A DNA stretch of 64,000 nt from Limivicinus sp963617275 (GTDB lineage: Bacteria; Bacillota; Clostridia; Oscillospirales; Oscillospiraceae). The stretch is from assembly GCA_963617275.1 (NCBI GenBank), contig CAVENX010000004.1:62001-126000 (forward strand). Reading direction: 5' to 3'. This document shows, piece after piece, positions 42,337 through 50,779 of the stretch (position 1 is the stretch's first letter; the number at the start of each line of letters is the position of its first letter). The notes below the pieces were generated by a model. The model was given only the letters and a program-made list of their open reading frames with translations. It was not told the DNA's origin and did no database searches. The translations under genes and the position numbers were made by a program.

Positions 42337-42713
42337 CCATGTTCAAGAAGATCAAGGATTTCCTGTTTTCCGAATATGAGTGGATCGTTGACTGCACGGA
42401 GCTTGTGCCGCCGGACGACATTGAGAAAAACCGCGTATATGCCGCGCTCGGCTACCTGATTTTTTTCATCCCGCTCGTATTCGCCGACAGCTCCCCTTTT
42501 GCAAGATTCCATTGCAATCAGGCTCTTATCAATATGCTTCTGTCCACGATCGTGGCCGTCGTCCTGTCTTTTATCCCCTATGCGGGCGTCGTCCTGCTGA
42601 TCGTGCTGGAAGTGCTCTGCATAGTTTTTGCTGTCCGCGGTATGGTCTATGCTCTCAAAGGAAAAGCAGTCGGTATTCCGCTCGTCGGTTGGATCACTCT
42701 GCTTAAATATTAA
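42333..42713 (+). CDS. Small membrane protein (DUF4870/Tic20-like)
   Basis: The 126-residue protein has an acidic N-terminal segment (SEYEWIVDCTELVPPDDIEK) and three hydrophobic helices. The first is followed by FARFHCNQALINMLLSTIVA, the pattern of DUF4870-type small membrane proteins. It overlaps the permease stop by 4 nt (ATGA; a second ATG is two codons on). Its role in or beside the importer is unknown. Confidence 0.6.
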   Translation: MTMFKKIKDFLFSEYEWIVDCTELVPPDDIEKNRVYAALGYLIFFIPLVFADSSPFARFHCNQALINMLLSTIVAVVLSFIPYAGVVLLIVLEVLCIVFAVRGMVYALKGKAVGIPLVGWITLLKY

Positions 42714-42733
42714 GGATTATCAGGTTAAAATAT

Positions 42734-43549
42734 ATGAATAAAATATTGTTTACGGACATTGACAGCACACTTATCCCATATTGCGGAACAATGTCGGAAA
42801 AAACGCACGATGCGGTCGTGAGGATGCTCGCAGACGGCAACAGGCTCGTATTGGCCTCCGGCCGTTCCATAAATTCAATGATGAGCGTTGTGAGCCGCTG
42901 CAATCTGAGGCTTGACGGCTGCTACGCGATCTGCTACAACGGCGCACAGTTTATCGACATAAAGACCGGCAAGCGGCAGTTCACCCTTGCGATAGATAAA
43001 AAATACACCGACCTCATCGTGACCGAAAGCAGAAAACACGGCTTCACCATTCTCATGTACGAGGACGACGGCGTCGTTGCCGAGACCACCAGCGAAAACA
43101 TAGTGAACCGTTACAAGAATCAGGGCGTCGGCTTCCGCATCGCAGATCTGACGAAGGACATGAAGGTCAACCGGCTCAAGCTCGTCATATCCAACGAAGG
43201 TGAAAAAGCCCATGAGGAGCTTAACGCGTTCCGTGAGCATATGGCCGCGCAGGTCGGGGATGTGCTCGATCTGTATTTCTCTTCCGACACGTATCTTGAG
43301 GTCGTTCTGAAAGGCGTCAACAAGGGTGACGCACTGAAAAAGGTCTGCGAGTATTTCAATACCGACATCGCCGATTCCGTTGCCGCCGGAGACGAGGAAA
43401 ATGACCTCTCCATGATAAAGATCGCAGGTGTCGGCTGTGCCGTCGCAAATGCGATAGACCGCGTAAAGGCCGCAGCGGACTTTGTCACAGAAAACGATTG
43501 TGAGCATGACGGCATTGTCGAAGTGATCGAAAAATATCTTATCGGGTAA
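42734..43549 (+). CDS. Cof-type HAD-IIB phosphatase
   Basis: The 271-residue protein has the HAD motif I LFTDIDSTLIP (Asp8 nucleophile, Asp10), motif II LVLASGRSINSMMSV and motif IV VAAGDEENDLSMIKIAGVGC. A C2-type cap lies between. Cof-type enzymes dephosphorylate sugar phosphates, FMN or similar. It ends the sugar importer operon, 20 nt after the small membrane protein, and may act on the imported sugar once phosphorylated. Confidence 0.88.
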   Translation: MNKILFTDIDSTLIPYCGTMSEKTHDAVVRMLADGNRLVLASGRSINSMMSVVSRCNLRLDGCYAICYNGAQFIDIKTGKRQFTLAIDKKYTDLIVTESRKHGFTILMYEDDGVVAETTSENIVNRYKNQGVGFRIADLTKDMKVNRLKLVISNEGEKAHEELNAFREHMAAQVGDVLDLYFSSDTYLEVVLKGVNKGDALKKVCEYFNTDIADSVAAGDEENDLSMIKIAGVGCAVANAIDRVKAAADFVTENDCEHDGIVEVIEKYLIG

Positions 43550-43584
43550 TTTTACGCCCCGTTTTTCATTTACAGTTCGTTCAC

Positions 43585-43613
43585 TTGACATTCCGTATGC
43601 CTTGGTGTAGAAT
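43585..43613 (+). promoter_or_regulatory. Promoter of the FAD-dependent dehydrogenase gene
   Basis: TTGACA (43585-43590) and TAGAAT (43608-43613), 17-bp spacer. The leader then carries a hairpin GCTCCG...CGGAGC (43632-43660) upstream of the ribosome site. Confidence 0.65.
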
Positions 43614-43688
43614 TTCAATAGGATACATACTGCTCCGTGTCCCGATATGGGAGGCGGAGCTTTGCTATTACAGGAGGAGACTGTATTC

Positions 43689-45059
43689 ATGAAGTACGAT
43701 GTTATAATAATCGGCGCCGGCCCCGGCGGCATTTTTTCGGCTTATGAGCTTGCAAATTCCGGAAAAGAGCTGAAAATAGGCGTTTTTGAGCTTGGACGCG
43801 CACTGGACAAGCGCCGCTGCCCCATCGACGGGGACAAGGTGAAAAGCTGCATCAAATGCCCCGTTTGCAGCATCATGAGCGGCTTCGGCGGCGCGGGCGC
43901 TTTCTCCGACGGCAAGTATAACATTACCAACCAATTCGGCGGCACGCTCTTTGAATATGTCGGTCAGAAGAGAGCCATTGAGCTTATGAAATATGTTGAC
44001 GAGATCAATCTCCGCTACGGCGGGGAGAACACAAAGCTCTACTCCACAGCCAACACCGAAATAAAGCGCGAGTGCCTCAAGAACGGACTTCATCTGCTGG
44101 ACGCACAGGTTCGCCACCTCGGTACGGATATAAACTATGTCGTGCTCGGCAATATCTATGAGGAGCTTAAGAGCAAGGTCGATTTCCATTTCAACACCGC
44201 CGTCACCGATATCGAACGCATCAGCGGCGGCTACCGCATCACAGCGGGCGAAGAGAGCTTTGACTGCGAAACGTGCATCGTCTCCGTCGGGCGCAGCGGG
44301 AGCAAATGGATAGAGGGCGTGTGCAGATCCCTCAATATTCCTACCCGCTCCAACCGGGTCGATATAGGCGTCCGGGTGGAGCTGCCTGCGGATACCTTCG
44401 CGCATCTCACCGATGAGCTTTACGAGAGCAAGATCGTCTACCGCACGCAGAAATTTGAAGACCTTGTGCGCACCTTCTGCATGAACCCCCACGGCGTCGT
44501 GGTCAACGAAAACACCAACGGCATCGTCACGGTGAACGGACACAGCTATGAGGACAAGTCCATGCATACCGAGAACACAAATTTTGCCCTTCTCGTCAGC
44601 AAGCATTTCTCCGAACCGTTCAAGGACTCAAACGGCTACGGCGAAAGCATCGCCCGCCTTTCCAACATGCTCGGCGGCGGCGTCATCGTTCAGCGCTTCG
44701 GCGACCTTGTGCGCGGGCGCAGGAGCACGGTCAAGCGCATCGAGGAGAACTTTGTCATTCCTACGCTTGCCGCCACTCCCGGCGATCTCAGCCTTGTAAT
44801 GCCCAAGCGTATTCTTGACGGCATCATCGAAATGATATACGCTCTTGACAAGATCGCACCGGGCACCGCAAATGACGACACGCTGCTTTACGGCGTTGAG
44901 GTAAAATTCTATAATATGGAAGTGGAGCTGGACGAAAATCTCCAGACCGAGGACAAGGGGCTTTACGTGATAGGCGACTGCTCCGGCGTCACGCACTCCC
45001 TGTCGCACGCTTCCGCAAGCGGCGTATACGTGGCGCGGCATATACTCGGCACACTCTGA
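43689..45059 (+). CDS. FAD-dependent dehydrogenase (COG2509 type)
   Basis: The ATG at 43689 (MKYDVIIIGAGPGG) follows ACAGGAGGAG; the frame begins 42 nt earlier but overlaps the leader hairpin. The 456 residues include the dinucleotide loop GAGPGG (8-13), a Cys-rich segment CIKCPVCSIMSGFGGAGAFS, and near the end the FAD-binding GLYVIGDCSGVTHSLSHASA. These mark a conserved flavoprotein family of unknown substrate. It is probably a cytoplasmic oxidoreductase. Confidence 0.85.
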   Translation: MKYDVIIIGAGPGGIFSAYELANSGKELKIGVFELGRALDKRRCPIDGDKVKSCIKCPVCSIMSGFGGAGAFSDGKYNITNQFGGTLFEYVGQKRAIELMKYVDEINLRYGGENTKLYSTANTEIKRECLKNGLHLLDAQVRHLGTDINYVVLGNIYEELKSKVDFHFNTAVTDIERISGGYRITAGEESFDCETCIVSVGRSGSKWIEGVCRSLNIPTRSNRVDIGVRVELPADTFAHLTDELYESKIVYRTQKFEDLVRTFCMNPHGVVVNENTNGIVTVNGHSYEDKSMHTENTNFALLVSKHFSEPFKDSNGYGESIARLSNMLGGGVIVQRFGDLVRGRRSTVKRIEENFVIPTLAATPGDLSLVMPKRILDGIIEMIYALDKIAPGTANDDTLLYGVEVKFYNMEVELDENLQTEDKGLYVIGDCSGVTHSLSHASASGVYVARHILGTL

Positions 45060-45150
45060 TACCGAAAAGTGCGGTTTTGATGTCGTAATCGCTTTTCGGT
45101 ACGAATAGAATTTCCCTGTATCCCGGCAAATTCGGATGTTGGAGGCGGAT

Positions 45151-46797
45151 ATGTCAAATTTTAAAGAAAAACAGAACTATGTCCACGGCGCGGTCATTCT
45201 GACCGTCGGCGTTATTATAATGAAAGTTCTGGGCGCGATCTATAAAATTCCTCTCGGCAACATTCTCGGCGATGAGGGTTACTCGATGTTCATGGGTGCG
45301 TACAGCATCTATTTCATCTTTTTCACGCTGGCAACGGCTGGTCTGCCCGTCGCGCTCAGCCGCCTGATCGCCGAATCCGACGCCAACGGCAGGGCAAAGA
45401 ACGAGGAAAAAACTTTCCGCGTCGCACGCTGGACGTTTTTTGTGATAGGTCTGGTGTTCGCGCTTGTCATGTTCCTGTTTCCGGATTGGCTTGCTGCGGA
45501 ATATCTTGAAAACCCCGACGCCGCGATGAGCATCAAGGCAATGTCCCCGGCGATCTTGCTCGTCTGCATCGTCTCCGCCTACCGCGGCTACTGCCAGGGC
45601 AACGGCAACATGATACCCACCACCGTGGACGAAGTGCTCGAGGTGCTGTTCAAGGTGATCTCAGGGCTTATCCTGTCATACGTTATAATAAAGTCCACGG
45701 GCAGTCTCCCGCTCGGTTCGGCAGGCGCGATCCTCGGCGTGTCGATAGGCTCGGTCGTGTCGCTGGGCTATATGGTGGTATACAAGCGGCGTCATGCATC
45801 CCAGCTTGCCGCCCCGTACACCGGCGGTCACGCTCCCGACGATACGCCGGAGGACGACAACGTTGTGGACAGCACCGGCAAGATCGTAAAGGACATTCTC
45901 CGCATAGGCGTTCCTATCGCTTTCGGCGCATGCATCATGGCGCTTCTCAACAGCGTGGACTCAAAGCTGTGCATGAACAGGCTCCAGAGCGCAGCCGGGT
46001 TCACCTATAAGGAAGCAAAGGTGCTTTACGGCGTTTACGGCAAGGGTCAGACGCTTTTCAACCTGCCCGCCGCCTTTGTCACCCCGCTGACCATTTCTAT
46101 CGTCCCCGCCATTTCCGGCGCAATCGCTCGCGGCGCAAAGGGCGAGGCGGCAAAGGTGAGCGAGGATTCGCTGCGTATCTCGGCAGTCATATCACTGCCG
46201 ATGGGCGCAGGGCTTGCGATACTTGCCGCGCCGATTTTCGACGTGCTCTTCCCCAACAGCCATAAAGCCGGCCCCGGTCTGCTGTGCATAATGGGCATCG
46301 CCTCTTTCTTTGTGTGCCTTGTGCTCATGGAAAACGCCATTCTTCAGGCCTCCGGCCGTGAAAAGCTCACGATGGTCACGATGATCACCGGCGGCCTTGT
46401 GAAGATAGTCGTCAATTGGTTCCTCGTGGCCAACCGTGCGGTCAACATCTACGGCGCGCCGATAGGAACGCTCGTAAGCTACTTTGCAATGGCGGCAATG
46501 AATTATATATTCATGAGTTCGTCTCTTGAAAATCGGCCCCGCCTTTCAAGGGCGTTTGCACGCCCCGCCGCGTCAAGTCTTATCATGGGTGCCGCCGCAT
46601 GGCTTGTCTACGGTGCGGCTGCACGTATTTTCGGCTTGGGAAGCTCCGTGAAAGCGGTCGTATGCCTTGGGACAGCCGTTCTTGCCGCGGCAGCCGTTTA
46701 TCTTGCCGCCACGATCTCGCTCAAGAGCATAACGATAAAGGACATGGAGCTTATCCCCGGCGGAGAAAAAATAGGCAAAATCCTCAAAATGCATTAA
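45151..46797 (+). CDS. Polysaccharide flippase of the MATE-like PST family (SpoVB/YabM-like)
   Basis: The ATG at 45151 (MSNFKEKQNYVHGAV) follows TTGGAGG; the in-frame ATG at 45136 precedes that site. The 548-residue protein has about 14 helices. The N-terminus ILTVGVIIMKVLGAIYKIPL, then GNILGDEGYSMFMGAY, is that of SpoVB/YabM/MurJ-type lipid-linked sugar exporters. A gene of this family next to hup and rqcP matches the Bacillus yabM-yabO neighbourhood. It flips a wall or spore-cortex precursor. Confidence 0.88.
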   Translation: MSNFKEKQNYVHGAVILTVGVIIMKVLGAIYKIPLGNILGDEGYSMFMGAYSIYFIFFTLATAGLPVALSRLIAESDANGRAKNEEKTFRVARWTFFVIGLVFALVMFLFPDWLAAEYLENPDAAMSIKAMSPAILLVCIVSAYRGYCQGNGNMIPTTVDEVLEVLFKVISGLILSYVIIKSTGSLPLGSAGAILGVSIGSVVSLGYMVVYKRRHASQLAAPYTGGHAPDDTPEDDNVVDSTGKIVKDILRIGVPIAFGACIMALLNSVDSKLCMNRLQSAAGFTYKEAKVLYGVYGKGQTLFNLPAAFVTPLTISIVPAISGAIARGAKGEAAKVSEDSLRISAVISLPMGAGLAILAAPIFDVLFPNSHKAGPGLLCIMGIASFFVCLVLMENAILQASGREKLTMVTMITGGLVKIVVNWFLVANRAVNIYGAPIGTLVSYFAMAAMNYIFMSSSLENRPRLSRAFARPAASSLIMGAAAWLVYGAAARIFGLGSSVKAVVCLGTAVLAAAAVYLAATISLKSITIKDMELIPGGEKIGKILKMH

Positions 46798-46845
46798 ATT
46801 TTTTGTGATTTTTGCCGTTTTTGCCGTGTTTTTCGCATTTTACTC

Positions 46846-46874
46846 TTGCTATCGGAAGTGTTTTGTGATAAATT
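46846..46874 (+). promoter_or_regulatory. Possible promoter of the HU gene
   Basis: TTGCTA (46846-46851) and TAAATT (46869-46874) with a 17-bp spacer, leaving a 110-nt leader before the HU start. Confidence 0.4.
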
Positions 46875-46986
46875 ATGGGAGCACTGTATGAAAGCGTGCA
46901 AAAATCCGGTTTATGAGTAATTTCCACGTTGTTGGGAAAACTCATTATATCACGGCTGAATGCCGTAATTTACAGGAGGAAATATA

Positions 46987-47262
46987 ATGAATAAAACCGA
47001 ACTTATAGCTGCTGTTGCAGAAAAGACCGCTATGTCCAAGAAGGACAGCGAAAAGGCAGTCTGCGCTATTCTTGACGCAGTTACCGAAGCTCTCGCCGCA
47101 GGCGATAAGGTTCAGCTCGTCGGCTTTGGCACCTTTGAAGTAAAAGAGCGCGCCGCTCACATGGGCCGCAACCCCAGAACCAAGGAAGCCATGGAGATCC
47201 CCGCAAGCCGCGTAGCCGGTTTCAAGGTCGGCAAGGCTCTCAAGGAAGCCGTTGCAAAGTAA
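46987..47262 (+). CDS. hup: HU family DNA-binding protein
   Basis: The 91-residue protein is full length: MNKTELIAAVAEKTAMSKKD, the core VQLVGFGTFEVKERAAHMGR, and the DNA-binding arm NPRTKEAMEIPASRVAGFKV. It bends and compacts DNA. It has a strong ribosome site (ACAGGAGGAA) and a terminator after it, with rqcP continuing downstream. Confidence 0.97.
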   Translation: MNKTELIAAVAEKTAMSKKDSEKAVCAILDAVTEALAAGDKVQLVGFGTFEVKERAAHMGRNPRTKEAMEIPASRVAGFKVGKALKEAVAK

Positions 47263-47277
47263 TTTTTGACATATAAA

Positions 47278-47306
47278 AATCAGCCGCCTGAGCGCGGCTG
47301 ATTTTT
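47278..47306 (+). terminator. Terminator between hup and rqcP
   Basis: AATCAGCCGC-CTGAGC-GCGGCTGATT followed by TTTTA. It probably gives partial read-through into rqcP. Confidence 0.8.
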
Positions 47307-47320
47307 TAGCAGGGTAAACT

Positions 47321-47563
47321 ATGAGACTTGATAAATATTTGAAGGTATCCCGCCTTATCAAACGCAGGAGCGTGGCAAACGACGCCTGCGACGGTGAACG
47401 CGTGTCTGTAAACGGCAGGCAGGTCAAGGCGAGCTATCAGGTAAAGGTCGGCGATGTCATTGAGATTGCCTTCGGCCAGCGCACGCTCAGGGTCGAGGTC
47501 GTTGCGGTAACCGAAAATGCAAGCAAATCCGACGCCCCCGCAATGTATAAGGAGCTTGTCTGA
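47321..47563 (+). CDS. rqcP: RqcP-type S4-domain RNA-binding protein
   Basis: The 80-residue protein is a single S4 domain: MRLDKYLKVSRLIKRRSVAN, VSVNGRQVKASYQVKVGDVI. It matches YabO/RqcP/Hsp15-like proteins that act with RqcH on stalled 50S subunits to add alanine tails. The hup-rqcP order is conserved in Firmicutes; the usual next genes yabP, yabQ and divIC are absent here. Confidence 0.9.
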   Translation: MRLDKYLKVSRLIKRRSVANDACDGERVSVNGRQVKASYQVKVGDVIEIAFGQRTLRVEVVAVTENASKSDAPAMYKELV

Positions 47564-47578
47564 CTTGTCACTCTGTCC

Positions 47579-47607
47579 GTCAAAGAACCTCATTGAGGTT
47601 CTTTGGC
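47579..47607 (+). repeat. Dispersed GTCAAA/TTTGAC hairpin
   Basis: GTCAAAGAACCTC...GAGGTTCTTTGGC followed by AAGCTG, a member of the short hairpin family also at 8331, 53135 and 63677 and at the ends of the modular elements. Confidence 0.65.
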
Positions 47608-47613
47608 AAGCTG

Positions 47614-47640
47614 TCCCGGACATTATATGTCCGGGATTAT
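47614..47640. terminator. Shared terminator of rqcP and ypeB
   Basis: TCCCGGACAT-TAT-ATGTCCGGGA, 10-bp perfect stem. It includes the last codons and stop of ypeB (TAA at 47625-47623) on the minus strand. Confidence 0.75.
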
Positions 47641-48894
47641 TTCTGCCTGTTTGCCGGTCTGCGCATTCACGCGAATGCGGATCGGATCCCCGCTCTGGTT
47701 GGTGCAGGTAAATTCATAGCAGGCGATTGGCGTCCCTCCGGGGGATTTGCAGATGATCTTTGCGCATGACTGCTCCTCCAGATTATCCGGCACGGCGCCC
47801 GCCGCCTCTACCTCGGTGATGTCCCATTGCAGGCCGGAAGCGTCCGGCGAATAGTGCTCGGCGTTGAAGCTGTATACGGAGTTGTCGTCAAGCGCCACGG
47901 CAAGTCTTATATAGTTGTCCGGCCAATCCGCATCCTGCTCGGTCGCAATAAATATAAACTCCCCTACCGTGTCGGAAAAGCTCATTTTGGTGAGCTTGAG
48001 GTTCTCATAATTCTGTTCCTCGAGGAACTTTTCCGCGGTTTTCTGCGCTTCCTCGTGCGATATGCGTCCCTCTTCGACAAGGCGCTGCTGCACCATGCTT
48101 ACAACGCCCTCGCTGTCAACGCACATCTGCCGGTCATTGACAGAGTATACCTTTCTCCCGCTCCCGTCCTCAAAGGAATAGTCAAGCTTGAGCTGACCGG
48201 GGCTGACCCCTGCAAAGCGCGCCGCCGCGGCAAGCATCTGCGCGTCGGTGCTGTGGGATGGCTTTGCCTTCTCCTGGCGGAAGCCGTATTTTCCGTCATA
48301 GGTGAGCGCTTCGCGCTCCGGGAAATCTGCCTCGGCCTGAAGGATAGCCATGCTTACCTTGCCTCGCTGCTCCACCTCCACATTGCGCAGGGGCGTTTCC
48401 GCGCTGTCCATGTCTATATTCCCGTCGTGATAATCCCTTTGCAGACGGTTGAGCGCGTCGCACAGCTGCGCCGACAGCGCCGACAGCCTGCTCATATTCT
48501 CGCGTTCCGTCTCGCTGAAGCCGTCCTCCGCAACAGTGGCGCACAGAGTATAGGCATAGTCGCCGGTCTGGTTGAGGTAGGCGGATATCTGCTCAAGCTC
48601 CTGCGTGGAAAACGGCAGAGTGGACAGCGCCGCCTCCGCGGAAAGCGCGTCCGCATAGATCTCCGAGCAGAGCCGCGAACACATATCCCTGTCCGTTGCG
48701 TAAGGCGTTTTGCCCAAGGCCGCGCTCAGCTTCGACACTGCTCCTACGGTTTCCTCAAATGCCTGCTGTGAACTGAAATCCACCGCAAGACGGTATCTTT
48801 TCAGCTTTGTCGAGTAAACGGCGGTGCACAGAGCCAGTACGGCGATGAGCGTTCCCGCATAAATTGCTATAACGGTCAAAGTCTTCTTTTTCAT
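47623..48894 (-). CDS. ypeB: YpeB-like spore germination protein
   Basis: The start is ATG 48894 (MKKKTLTVIAIYAGTLIAVL) behind AAAGAGGTG. The 423-residue protein has one N-terminal membrane helix, a helical domain, and two to three PepSY-like repeats in the C-terminal half (HEEAQKTAEKFLEEQNYENL-like, and ITEVEAAGAVPDNLE with CYEFTCTNQSGDPIRIRVNA). YpeB holds and protects the cortex hydrolase SleB in spores. sleB is normally adjacent but is not in this window. Its presence argues that the organism can form spores. Confidence 0.85.
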   Translation of the reverse strand: MKKKTLTVIAIYAGTLIAVLALCTAVYSTKLKRYRLAVDFSSQQAFEETVGAVSKLSAALGKTPYATDRDMCSRLCSEIYADALSAEAALSTLPFSTQELEQISAYLNQTGDYAYTLCATVAEDGFSETERENMSRLSALSAQLCDALNRLQRDYHDGNIDMDSAETPLRNVEVEQRGKVSMAILQAEADFPEREALTYDGKYGFRQEKAKPSHSTDAQMLAAAARFAGVSPGQLKLDYSFEDGSGRKVYSVNDRQMCVDSEGVVSMVQQRLVEEGRISHEEAQKTAEKFLEEQNYENLKLTKMSFSDTVGEFIFIATEQDADWPDNYIRLAVALDDNSVYSFNAEHYSPDASGLQWDITEVEAAGAVPDNLEEQSCAKIICKSPGGTPIACYEFTCTNQSGDPIRIRVNAQTGKQAEIIPDI

Positions 48895-48902
48895 ATAAAA
48901 AA

Positions 48903-48938
48903 CACCTCTTTCGGAATATTCTTCCACAAAAAGAGGTG
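48903..48938 (-). promoter_or_regulatory. Hairpin whose 3' arm contains the ypeB ribosome site
   Basis: On the minus strand CACCTCTTT (48938-48930) pairs with AAAGAGGTG (48911-48903), the ypeB ribosome site, and is followed by TTTTTTATATG. It looks like the gltX terminator but also hides the ypeB ribosome site in any read-through transcript. Confidence 0.6.
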
Positions 48939-49032
48939 CTTTATACTTCTTTTAAAATTTTCTCGGTGAGAGCCGTTATAGAGCGGAAGGTTAAAACTTC
49001 TGCCCTTGCAATGCCTCACTTCTGCCCCCGGC

Positions 49033-50508
49033 TCACGCCAGCTTTTCCAGCGCCGTATTGAGGCGGAGGAGGGTTTCTTCCCTGCCGAGGATACGGCAGA
49101 TCTCCACCGCGCCGCCGGGCGTGACCGCCTTTCCGGCGGCGGCGATGCGCACCGGCCACATGACCTTGGCGTTCTTGACCTGCATCTTTTCCGCCATGTT
49201 CACCATGGCTGCCATAATGCTCTCGTCGTTCCATTCGGCAAGGGTTTCAAACTCGGGAATGATCGCCGTCAGCACGGTCTTTGAGGATTCAAGATCGGAC
49301 TTGGACTTTTTATGCACGAACAGCTCCGTATCGTACTCCGGCAGCTCGTCAAAGAAATCGACCTTTTCGGGGATGTCATTGAGAACCTCTGTGCGCTGCT
49401 GCAAAAGCGCAGCGATCGCTGCGGCGTCGTACTTTTCGTTCTTCACGCTCCTGCGGATGAACGGCTCGGCCGCCTTTGCAAACGCTTCCGGCGTCATGGC
49501 ACGGATATACTCGGCGTTGAAGTATCTCAGCTTTTCTATATCAAATATCGCAGGGGACTTGGAAATGCCGGAGATATCGAATATCTCCTTCAGTTCGTCA
49601 AGAGAATATATCTCCCGCTCGCCTCGCGGACTCCAGCCCAGAAGCGCAACATAGTTGAGCACGGCGTCGGTAAGATAGCCCTGCGCGATAAGGTCTTCAT
49701 AAGAAGGGTCTCCGTGGCGTTTGGACATCTTGTTGTGCGCATCGCGCATAACGGGGGAGCAGTGCACATACTTCGGGATATCCCAGCCGAAGCCCTCATA
49801 CAGCAGGTTGTACTTAGGCGATGAAGAAAGATACTCACTGCCGCGGACAACATGGCTTATGCCCATGAGATGATCGTCCACCACGTTTGCGAAATTATAG
49901 GTGGGCAGGCCGTCGCGCTTTATAAGCACCTGATCGTCAAGAGTGCTGTTCTCGACGGTGATATCACCGAATATCTCGTCATGGAAGGTTGTCGTGCCCT
50001 CGTGCGGGATGCGCTGGCGGATAACATAGGGCTTGCCCTCCGCAGCAAGGCGGTCTGACTGCTCGCGGGACATGGCGCGGCACGGGTCGTCCTCGCGGTT
50101 GAAGTCCCCGCTGTCCTCCTCGGACTCGGTCTTTTCGCAGAAGCAGCGGTAGGCATGGCCGCGCTCCATGAGCAGCTCCGCGTATTCCTTATAAAGCGGG
50201 CGTCTCTCGGTCTGGACATAGGGGCCGACGGGGCCGCCGACATCGGGACCCTCGTCATGGTCAAGATGGCACTCGGCACAGGTCTTGTAAATAACATCGA
50301 CCGCGCCCTCAACAAGCCGCCCCTGATCGGTGTCCTCAATGCGCAGGATGAACTTGCCGCCGCCGTGGCGTGCGATGAGATAAGTATAAAGCGCCGTGCG
50401 CAGGTTGCCTACGTGCATATATCCCGTGGGAGAGGGTGCAAAGCGTGTACGCACCTCATTTTTCGGGATACGCGCCTCCATCTCCTCAAACCATTTCATG
50501 TCTTTCAT
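49033..50508 (-). CDS. gltX: Glutamyl-tRNA synthetase
   Basis: The start is ATG 50508 (MKDMKWFEEMEARIPKNEVR) behind ATGGAGGC; the open frame extends 75 nt upstream without a ribosome site. The 491-residue class I synthetase has TRFAPSPTGYMHVGNLRTAL (HIGH box as MHVG), FCEK and RCFCEKTESEE zinc-region residues, and NKMSKRHGD (KMSKR). It charges tRNA-Glu, and in Clostridia usually tRNA-Gln as well. The preceding 271-bp gap to trpS shows no T-box. Confidence 0.97.
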   Translation of the reverse strand: MKDMKWFEEMEARIPKNEVRTRFAPSPTGYMHVGNLRTALYTYLIARHGGGKFILRIEDTDQGRLVEGAVDVIYKTCAECHLDHDEGPDVGGPVGPYVQTERRPLYKEYAELLMERGHAYRCFCEKTESEEDSGDFNREDDPCRAMSREQSDRLAAEGKPYVIRQRIPHEGTTTFHDEIFGDITVENSTLDDQVLIKRDGLPTYNFANVVDDHLMGISHVVRGSEYLSSSPKYNLLYEGFGWDIPKYVHCSPVMRDAHNKMSKRHGDPSYEDLIAQGYLTDAVLNYVALLGWSPRGEREIYSLDELKEIFDISGISKSPAIFDIEKLRYFNAEYIRAMTPEAFAKAAEPFIRRSVKNEKYDAAAIAALLQQRTEVLNDIPEKVDFFDELPEYDTELFVHKKSKSDLESSKTVLTAIIPEFETLAEWNDESIMAAMVNMAEKMQVKNAKVMWPVRIAAAGKAVTPGGAVEICRILGREETLLRLNTALEKLA

Positions 50509-50779
50509 TTTCAAGCCTCCATATTCTGCCGCCGGAGCGCCGGAAACGCGGAAAAAGCGTCGGCAAGCTGTGTATTGTCGCATAATACATATAATATTTT
50601 ACATTTTCCCGGTTGTCAAGATGAAGTTATTCTGTTAAAATATTATTCTCGATTGTAAGGTCTTTGCGGCTGCGCGAGCATTTTTCCTCCCGTCGGAACC
50701 GAGCACCCTTTTCAATTGAGGATAGAGCTTGCGAATGAACGGAAAATTCGCAAAATTTGAGATGATTGAAGGTTAGGAT

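Noticed and set aside
50640..50779. trpS leader considered as a T-box
   Set aside because: No T-box sequence or specifier stem was found; only a short hairpin is present.
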